This document shows positions 16,431-21,358 of a DNA stretch of 21,358 nt, one piece after another. The translations under genes were made by a program, and so were the position numbers. How positions within the stretch are numbered: the first letter of the stretch is position 1; the number at the start of each line of letters is the position of its first letter. Below the pieces are notes generated by a model, which saw nothing but the letters and a program-made list of their open reading frames with translations, had not been told where the DNA came from and did not search any database. The DNA comes from DASZHJ01 sp035581425 (GTDB lineage: Bacteria > Pseudomonadota > Alphaproteobacteria > ATCC43930 > CGMCC-115725), in the NCBI GenBank assembly GCA_035581425.1, contig DATJVP010000010.1:1-21358 (forward strand), written 5' to 3'.

Positions 16431-19178
16431 ATGAAAGAGCTATCGTTCACCGCGCGATTGCGTACCCCCCGGACGGACGAGGCAACGGCCGCCGCTGCCC
16501 AGACGCCGCCGCCGAGGTCCGGCGGCATTCCCCATTCGCTGCGTGGGTTCATTTGGCTCTACAGTTGGCGGCAGCAGGTCGGCGTTCTCTTTCTGATCCT
16601 GATCTCGCAGCCGTTCCTCTATTACTCGCTAGACCTGCCGAAGACTATCATCAACATCATTACAAAATGGCAACCGCACGATTTCGACATCGGCGTCGCT
16701 ACCTTCCATCTCAATCATTTGAACTACCTCTGGGTGCTCTGCGGCCTCTACCTGCTTCTGGTTCTCATCAACGGCGCCTTCAAATACGTCATCAACGTCT
16801 ATAAGGGCCGGATGGGCGAGCGCATGCTGCGCCGCCTGCGCTACGAGCTCTATGTGCGCCTGCTGCGCTTTCCGATCGGCCACTTCAAGAAGGTGTCGCC
16901 GGGCGAGATCATTCCCATGATCACCTCGGAGGTCGAGCCGCTCGGCGGCTTCATCGGCGATTTCTTCGCGCTGCCGGCGTTCCAGGGCGGCACGCTGCTG
17001 ACGATCGTACTCTTCCTCTTCATTCAGGACCCGGTGCTGGGCCTCGCGGCGATCTCGCTCTATCCGATCCAGGGCTACGTGATCCCGAAGCTGCAGCGCA
17101 AGGTGAACCAGCTCGGCAAGGCGCGCGTCAGAACCGTGCGCCGCGTCGCCGACCGCGTCAGCGAGACGACCTATGGCGTCGCCGAGATCCACGCCAACGA
17201 CAGCGCGCGCTACCAGCTCACGAGCTTCGCGTCGCTCCTCGGTGTCATCTACGAGATCCGCTACGAGATCTACCAGCGCAAATTCTTCGTGAAGTTCCTG
17301 AACAACACGCTGAACGCGCTCACCCCCTTCTTCTTCTTCTCGATCGGCGGTTATCTCGTGATCCGCGGACAGCTCAGCGCCGGCGCTCTCGTCGCCGTGC
17401 TCTCGGCCTACAAGGACCTCGCCGGCCCCTGGAAGGAGCTCCTCGACTACTACCAGAACTTCCAGGACACGAAGATCAAGTACGAGCAGGTGGTCGAGCA
17501 GTTCCGGCCGGAGCACATGCTCGACGAGAAGCTCATGCTCGAGGAGCCGCCGGTTATCCCCCATATCAAGGGGGAGTTCGCGCTTTCCGGCGTAACCCTC
17601 GTCGAGGAGGATCATGCTCGCGTCGTCGACGGCGTGAGTGCGACCATCCCGCTCGATCGCTCCGTGGCGATCGTGGGCGCGGGCGGCTCCGGCAAGCACG
17701 AGCTCGCACTGCTGCTGGCGCGGCTTCTCATGCCAACGGCGGGGCGCATCGGCATCAATGGCAGCGACCTCTCCACCCTGCCGATCGCCGTCGTGGGACG
17801 CCGGATCGGCTATGCGGGCGCGACACCCTATCTCTTCACCCAAAGTCTCGGCGAGAACCTGCTTGCGGCGATCAAGCAGCGTCCCCTGCGCGATCCTCAA
17901 TACGAGCCGCTGCGCGCCAAGACCCGCGCCATCCAGCTTCGCGAGGCGCGGCTCGCCGGCAACATCGCCTACGACATCGAGGCCGATTGGATCGACTACG
18001 AAGCCGCGGGCGTCAAGGATCGCCAGAAGCTGACGGAGCGCGTCGTCGAGGTGCTGCACCGGGTCGATCTCGACCAGGACGTCTATCTCCTGGGCCTGCG
18101 CGGCAGGCTCGATCCGAAGAAGCGGGCGGACGCCGCTGCCGCGCTGCTCCAGGGGCGGAAAGCGTTCCGCGAGCGCCTCGCCGCCGAGGGGCTCGCCCAT
18201 CTCGTCGAGCCCTTCGACGCCGATCGCTACAACACCAACGCCACTCTCGCGGAGAATCTGCTCTTCGGCATGCCGATCGGCCCCGCTTTCGACACCGCGG
18301 AGCTTTCCACGAACACCTACGTGTTGGCGGTGCTGAACCAGGTGGGATTGACGGAGCAGCTCGTCGAAGGCGGCATCCAGGTCGCGCGGACCATGGTCGA
18401 GATCTTCGCCGACGGCGGTGCCAGCGAGGAGTTCGTCGAGCAATTCAGCTTCATCTCCGCTGAGGAGCTGCCGGTCTACCAGACGCTCCTCGGGCGCCTC
18501 GGCAAGGCGGGTGCGCCGACCCTCGCGCGCGAGGACCGCGCGCGGCTCCTTGCCCTGCCCTTCCGGCTCGTGGTCGCGCGCCATCGCCTCGGCCTCATCG
18601 ACGAGGCGCTGCAGGCGCGGATCGTCGAGGCGCGCAAGGTCTTTGCCGCGAGCCTCCCGCCCGTGCTCGCCGGCAGCATCGAGTTCCTGGCGGAGGACCG
18701 CTACAACTCCGTCGCGACGATCCAGGACAATCTCCTCTTCGGCCGTCTCGCCTATGGCGAGGCCAATGCGGAGACGCGGCTCGCGGCGGTGATCGCGGAG
18801 GTGATCGACGCGCTCGACCTGCGCGCGACCGTGATCGAGGCCGGGCTCGATTTCAACGTCGGCCCCGGCGGCTCGCGCCTCTCGCAGGCTCAGCGCCAGA
18901 AGCTCGTGATCGCGCGCGCGCTCCTCAAGCGGCCGGACGTGATGATCGTCGACGAGGCGACCTCGGCGATCGACGGGCCCGCCCAGGCGAAGCTCATTCA
19001 GGGGATCAAGCAGGAGCTCGAGGGTCGCGGCCTCATCTGGTCGCTGCATCGCGCGGTCCTCGCGCGCCAGTTCAAGGAGGCGTTCGTGATGCGTGACGGC
19101 AGGCTCGTCGAGCAAGGCGCCGTCACCGATCTCGACCGTCCGGACAAAGAGCTCGGCAAGCTGATCGCGTCGGAATAG
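16431..19178 (+). CDS. ABC exporter-like protein with greatly enlarged nucleotide-binding domain
   Basis: A 915-residue membrane-ATPase half-transporter. A Pro/Ala-rich N-terminus of about 37 residues is followed by an ABC exporter membrane domain with six segments (about 47-69, 98-123, 176-198, 200-220, 295-313, 315-330). The ATPase domain starts near 380. Walker A is GAGGSGKH (416-423), with H instead of S/T after the lysine. The signature is LSQAQRQ (817-823), with Walker B VMIVDEAT (837-844), D-loop SAID and switch H873. The gap from K422 to S818 is 396 residues, against about 100 in ordinary exporters such as MsbA. The extra residues hold repeated units ending in ENLL (473-478), DRYN..ENLLFG (598-613) and DRYN..DNLLFG (756-771). 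The usual Q-loop glutamine appears replaced (GYAGATPYLF). E842 and H873 are kept, so ATPase activity is possible. The start ATG has no clear ribosome-binding site. It is followed by the cNMP-binding protein gene after 28 bases. The substrate is unknown; a glycan or lipid is suggested by context. Confidence 0.9.
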   Translation: MKELSFTARLRTPRTDEATAAAAQTPPPRSGGIPHSLRGFIWLYSWRQQVGVLFLILISQPFLYYSLDLPKTIINIITKWQPHDFDIGVATFHLNHLNYLWVLCGLYLLLVLINGAFKYVINVYKGRMGERMLRRLRYELYVRLLRFPIGHFKKVSPGEIIPMITSEVEPLGGFIGDFFALPAFQGGTLLTIVLFLFIQDPVLGLAAISLYPIQGYVIPKLQRKVNQLGKARVRTVRRVADRVSETTYGVAEIHANDSARYQLTSFASLLGVIYEIRYEIYQRKFFVKFLNNTLNALTPFFFFSIGGYLVIRGQLSAGALVAVLSAYKDLAGPWKELLDYYQNFQDTKIKYEQVVEQFRPEHMLDEKLMLEEPPVIPHIKGEFALSGVTLVEEDHARVVDGVSATIPLDRSVAIVGAGGSGKHELALLLARLLMPTAGRIGINGSDLSTLPIAVVGRRIGYAGATPYLFTQSLGENLLAAIKQRPLRDPQYEPLRAKTRAIQLREARLAGNIAYDIEADWIDYEAAGVKDRQKLTERVVEVLHRVDLDQDVYLLGLRGRLDPKKRADAAAALLQGRKAFRERLAAEGLAHLVEPFDADRYNTNATLAENLLFGMPIGPAFDTAELSTNTYVLAVLNQVGLTEQLVEGGIQVARTMVEIFADGGASEEFVEQFSFISAEELPVYQTLLGRLGKAGAPTLAREDRARLLALPFRLVVARHRLGLIDEALQARIVEARKVFAASLPPVLAGSIEFLAEDRYNSVATIQDNLLFGRLAYGEANAETRLAAVIAEVIDALDLRATVIEAGLDFNVGPGGSRLSQAQRQKLVIARALLKRPDVMIVDEATSAIDGPAQAKLIQGIKQELEGRGLIWSLHRAVLARQFKEAFVMRDGRLVEQGAVTDLDRPDKELGKLIASE

Positions 19179-19206
19179 GCACACCCATGGGCGGGAGGAG
19201 CATCCC

Positions 19207-19680
19207 ATGAGCATCCACGAGGAAGTCGACATGCTGCGGCGGATTCCGCTTTTCGGGCAGATAGAGCCCGCGAAGCTGAAGCTCATTGCCTTCACCAGCG
19301 AGCGCGTCGCCTTCGATGCGGGGACGACACTCTTCCATCAGGGCGACGCCGCCAATGCCGCCTACATCATCGTCGAGGGCAAGGCCGAGGTGGTGGTGGA
19401 GGGGCCGGGCGGGCCGGTGACGGTGGCGGTGCTTGGCGCCAACGAGTTCTTCGGCGAGATGGGCATCCTCGGCGACGTCCCGCGCACCGCGACGATCGTC
19501 GCGCAATCGCGGCTGGTGACGCTCCGGATCTCGAAGGACCTGTTCCTCCGCCTCATCAAGGAATTCCCGGCCATGGCCGTCTCGATGCTGCGGGTGATGG
19601 CGTCCCGTCTCGAGGCCACGAACAGGCAGCTCCGCACCGAGCACGCGGAGCTCGAGCGTCTGCGCAGCCAGAGCGCGTGA
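19207..19680 (+). CDS. Cyclic nucleotide-binding domain protein without DNA-binding domain
   Basis: A 157-residue protein made of one cNMP-binding domain (about 10-125) plus a C-terminal helix of about 30 residues that looks able to form a coiled coil (MASRLEATNRQLRTEHAELE). The phosphate-binding cassette is intact at about 82-96 (FFGEMGILGDVPRTATI), with E84 for the ribose hydroxyl and R93 for the cyclic phosphate. There is no CRP/FNR-type helix-turn-helix, so it is not a classical transcription factor and more likely acts through protein contacts. The ATG at 19207 has GGGAGGAG upstream. It follows the exporter gene by 28 bases and overlaps the methyltransferase gene by 4 bp (GTGA). A role in gating the exporter or methyltransferase in response to cAMP or cGMP is inferred. 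Confidence 0.9.
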   Translation: MSIHEEVDMLRRIPLFGQIEPAKLKLIAFTSERVAFDAGTTLFHQGDAANAAYIIVEGKAEVVVEGPGGPVTVAVLGANEFFGEMGILGDVPRTATIVAQSRLVTLRISKDLFLRLIKEFPAMAVSMLRVMASRLEATNRQLRTEHAELERLRSQSA

Positions 19681-20165
19681 GCCGCCTCGACAGCTTCATC
19701 CGGCGCATGATGGCGCAGCGCGCCTGCCTCGACCGTGCGGCCGAGCTGGTGAAGGACGTGCCGGGACCGGTCCTGGAGCTCGGCCTCGGCAACGGCCGCA
19801 CCTACGATCATCTCCGCGAGCTGCTGCCCGCGCGCGAGATCTACGTCTTCGAGCGCGAGGTGGCGGCGCATCCGGATTGCGTGCCCCCCAGGGGGTTCCT
19901 GATTCTCGGCGACGGCCGCGAGACGCTGCCGGCGATGTGGGACAAATTCCCGCACACCGCAGCTCTCGCGCATCTCGACATGGGAACGGGCGACGCCGAG
20001 GCGAACCGCGGCCTCGCCGCGGAGCTGGCGCCGCTCCTCGTGCCCCTCCTCCGCGCGAGCGCTGTCGTCGTAAGCGAGCCCCCGCTCGACCTCCCCGGCT
20101 GGCTCACCCTCCCACTCCCGCCGGGCGTACGCGAGGGGCGCTATCACATGTACCGGGTGGGGTGA
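19677..20165 (+). CDS. Small class I SAM-dependent methyltransferase-like protein
   Basis: A 162-residue protein with a SAM-binding Rossmann core. Motif I is PVLELGLGNGRTYDHLRE (about 31-48), and the acidic residue after strand 2 is in YVFERE (E59 or E61). GDGRETL around 78-84 and ALAHLDMGTGD (about 96-106) correspond to later strands. It starts at GTG 19677, sharing four bases with the stop of the cNMP-binding gene, so translation is coupled. It is short compared with most class I enzymes (often 200 or more residues), and no substrate-recognition extension is seen. It could methylate a small molecule, a glycan or a lipid head group made by the neighbouring genes. The target is unknown. A 63-base convergent gap separates it from the TetR gene. 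Confidence 0.8.
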   Translation: MSRLDSFIRRMMAQRACLDRAAELVKDVPGPVLELGLGNGRTYDHLRELLPAREIYVFEREVAAHPDCVPPRGFLILGDGRETLPAMWDKFPHTAALAHLDMGTGDAEANRGLAAELAPLLVPLLRASAVVVSEPPLDLPGWLTLPLPPGVREGRYHMYRVG

Positions 20166-20168
20166 GGC

Positions 20169-20192
20169 GCGAAGTATGTAATGCGACTTCGC
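20169..20192. terminator. Weak inverted repeat between convergent genes
   Basis: GCGAAGT (20169-20175) and ACTTCGC (20186-20192) are complementary arms around a 10-base loop, in the 63-base gap between the methyltransferase and TetR genes. There is no T-tract, so it would not be a standard intrinsic terminator. It may be a Rho-linked or simply structural hairpin. Confidence 0.3.
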
Positions 20193-20228
20193 TGCCGATT
20201 CGAACCGCTCCCCGCTGCGGTATGCAGG

Positions 20229-20900
20229 TCAGCCGCGGCAGCCCTTGAGGAAGAGGCGCACGGTGCCGTCGGCCCAGCGATCGAGCTCTGTCTCCGTGAG
20301 GACGGGCCCCATGCCGAGCGCGCGGCGCTGTGGGGCACCGACGACCATTTGCAGGAATTGGGTGGCGGCGAAGACGGTGTCGATACTGCCGACGCGGCCG
20401 AGGGTGCGCTCGCGTTCCAGGAGGGCCGCGATGCGCTGGACCGCCTCGCGGCCGCCGCCCTGCTCCGCTACCACGGCCGCGAGCTCGGGAAAGCGCGTGC
20501 CTTCCGCGAGGATCACGCGATGGAGTGCCAGCGCCTGCGGCGTCAGCGCCGCGCGCAGGATGTAGCGCGCGAGACGCTTCAGTATTTCCTCGAGCGAGCC
20601 GCCCTCGAACATGCCCGCGGGATCGGGCGGGCGCAGCCGCTCGACCACGCGATGGACGACGGCGCCGAAGAGCGCGGCCTTGTTCTCGAAGCGGCTGTAG
20701 AAGGTGCGCTTGGAAATGTGGGCGCGGTTGGCGATCGCCTCGATCGAGGTGCCGCCGTAGCCCTCGTGTAAGAACGCCTCGGTCGCGGCGTCGAGGATAC
20801 GCTCGCCGAGCCGTTCCGCTTCCGCGCGCGAGGGACGGCCGCCGCGCCGTCCGCCCCTCGCCGTCTCTTTTCCCTCAGCCCCTGCCGCTCGCACGCCCAC
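20229..20900 (-). CDS. TetR/AcrR-family transcriptional regulator, AefR-like C-terminus
   Basis: A 223-residue repressor-type regulator. After a charged, Gly/Arg-rich N-terminus, the TetR_N helix-turn-helix spans about 30-77 (ERILDAATEAFLHEGYGGTS, IEAIANRAHISKRTFYSRFE), ending with the typical KRTFYSRFENKAALF. The C-terminal helical domain resembles the AefR-like class (TetR_C_7) in its ALALHRVILAEGTRFPELAA segment and probably binds a hydrophobic ligand. The start is GTG at 20900, with a second GTG two codons later. It lies six bases after the stop of the small Tyr/Pro-rich gene, so the two likely share a promoter. The upstream region contains two strong dyads that may be its operators. Regulated genes beyond the window cannot be seen. 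Confidence 0.92.
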   Translation of the reverse strand: MGVRAAGAEGKETARGGRRGGRPSRAEAERLGERILDAATEAFLHEGYGGTSIEAIANRAHISKRTFYSRFENKAALFGAVVHRVVERLRPPDPAGMFEGGSLEEILKRLARYILRAALTPQALALHRVILAEGTRFPELAAVVAEQGGGREAVQRIAALLERERTLGRVGSIDTVFAATQFLQMVVGAPQRRALGMGPVLTETELDRWADGTVRLFLKGCRG

Positions 20901-20906
20901 CCAGTC

Positions 20907-21245
20907 TCATTTCGGCATCTCGCTCGGCGAATACTGATAGCCCGGCGGCGGATAATACCCCGGCGGCGGCGCGTAGTATCCCGGCGCCGGATAGGGTGCC
21001 GGATAGGGATAAGGCGCAGCGTAATAGGGCTGCCGGAATGGCGCCGAGGCGATCACGAACGGCGCCGAGACGATCGCCGCCGCCGTCGCAGCCGCCGCTC
21101 CCACGAGCCCGAACGGGAAGAAGCAGCAGCCGCGACCGTAATAGTAGTGATGATACCGGCCGTCCCAGGCATTGGACGGCGTGAGCGGCATTGCCGTAAT
21201 CCCTGCAGCGAGCAAACCCGCCGCGGCAGCAAGCTTCCACCTCAT
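20907..21245 (-). CDS. Small exported Tyr/Pro/Ala-rich protein, function unknown
   Basis: A 112-residue protein with a signal peptide at about 1-25 (MRWKLAAAAGLLAAGITAMP, cleavage near SNA). A short segment WDGRYHHYYYGRGCCFFPFG comes next, then an Ala-rich hydrophobic stretch (AAAATAAAIVSAPFVIA). The tail contains repeated PYP, PGYY and PPPGY units up to the end. This is typical of small alphaproteobacterial exported proteins of unknown function, similar in style to envelope-associated low-complexity proteins. The ATG at 21245 is preferred because AGGAG lies about ten bases upstream. An in-frame start further upstream lacks one and would hide the signal peptide. The TetR gene follows by six bases. 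The hydrophobic stretch may be a membrane or membrane-inserted segment. Function unknown. Confidence 0.7.
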   Translation of the reverse strand: MRWKLAAAAGLLAAGITAMPLTPSNAWDGRYHHYYYGRGCCFFPFGLVGAAAATAAAIVSAPFVIASAPFRQPYYAAPYPYPAPYPAPGYYAPPPGYYPPPGYQYSPSEMPK

Positions 21246-21292
21246 GACCGCGAACTCCTCTGGAGAAGGCGTCAATACGGACGAAAAGCACG

Positions 21293-21305
21293 CTATCACT
21301 GATAG
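21293..21305. promoter_or_regulatory. tetO-like dyad, CTATCA-N-TGATAG
   Basis: CTATCA (21293-21298) and TGATAG (21300-21305) flank a single central base. On the minus strand, CCTATCAGTGATAG matches the core of the tetO2 operator over 14 bases. It lies 48 bases upstream of the small exported protein gene, in the leader/promoter region of the TetR operon. Autoregulation by the TetR protein encoded at 20229-20900 is inferred. That protein is not a TetA-type resistance regulator, so the match may reflect a shared half-site. Confidence 0.5.
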
Positions 21306-21310
21306 GAATG

Positions 21311-21334
21311 AAACGCAACGGTACCGTTGCGTTT
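21311..21334. promoter_or_regulatory. Perfect 24-base palindrome followed by a T-run
   Basis: AAACGCAACGGT (21311-21322) is followed directly by its reverse complement, ACCGTTGCGTTT (21323-21334), with further Ts to 21338. The perfect symmetry and the AACGGTACCGTT centre suit a TetR-family operator. The stem plus the T-run also fits an intrinsic terminator read rightward. No plus-strand gene ends close upstream of it within the window, which favours the operator reading. Either way it is a clear regulatory structure. Confidence 0.6.
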
Positions 21335-21358
21335 TTTTCTTCGACGATACGCGCCTGA

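Noticed and set aside
16629..19295. An 888-codon open frame antisense to the ABC exporter gene
   Set aside because: It mirrors the exporter frame in GC-rich DNA. Its translation is dominated by charged residues (E, R, D, H) with no recognisable domain, and it has no ribosome-binding site.
20924..21010. Direct repeats in the Pro/Tyr-rich tail region, considered as a CRISPR or satellite array
   Set aside because: The repetition is short and in-frame, encoding PYP/PGYY units. There are no regular spacers and no cas genes nearby.

Overview
The window looks like chromosomal DNA from a GC-rich proteobacterium. It is most likely an alphaproteobacterium of the Rhodospirillales/Hyphomicrobiales type. 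The basis is the high GC content judged by eye, densely packed genes with ATGA/GTGA overlaps, GTG and TTG starts, family types common in that class (COG4671 glycosyltransferases, MBL hydrolase next to a class III cyclase, AefR-like TetR) and short intergenic CCTCTCCC...GGGAGAGG hairpins. The genus cannot be named from sequence alone. No rRNA, tRNA, CRISPR array, transposase or prophage gene was seen. No gap between genes exceeds about 115 bases.

Layout. (1) 2-2823, plus strand: the tail of an OmpR-type response regulator, an MBL-fold hydrolase, a membrane-anchored class III nucleotide cyclase, and a small secreted Pro-rich protein that ends in a Cys cluster and has a structured leader. A REP-like palindrome closes this block. 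(2) 2919-9476, minus strand: a peptide/nickel-type (Opp/Dpp) ABC importer in the transcription order PH-like membrane protein, fused double ATPase, solute-binding protein, permease B, permease C. A hairpin lies between the binding protein and the permeases. (3) 9538-16367, minus strand: a glycan gene run. In transcription order it holds a COG4671 glycosyltransferase, a GT4 glycosyltransferase, an RHH/RelE-ParE toxin-antitoxin pair, a second GT4, a histidine phosphatase, a second COG4671 glycosyltransferase and a polysaccharide-deacetylase-like protein. (4) 16431-20165, plus strand, divergent from block 3: a very unusual 915-residue ABC exporter, a cyclic-nucleotide-binding protein and a small SAM methyltransferase, the last two overlapping by 4 bp. 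(5) 20229-21358: a minus-strand pair (small secreted Tyr/Pro-rich protein, then a TetR regulator) preceded by two strong dyads. One of them matches the core of the tet operator.

How the genes may work together (inference). Blocks 3 and 4 are divergent from a 63-bp intergenic region and together resemble a glycoconjugate synthesis and export locus. Four glycosyltransferases, a phosphatase and a deacetylase-like enzyme would build or trim the product, the exporter would move it, and the cNMP-binding protein could tie export to a cyclic nucleotide. The cyclase in block 1 is a possible source of that nucleotide. The most distinctive item is the exporter. Its nucleotide-binding domain carries about 300 extra residues between Walker A and the signature motif, made of repeated copies of the segment that normally occurs once there. 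It also has a GKH Walker A and an LSQAQ signature. This exporter, cNMP-binding protein and methyltransferase cassette is my best candidate for an undescribed system.
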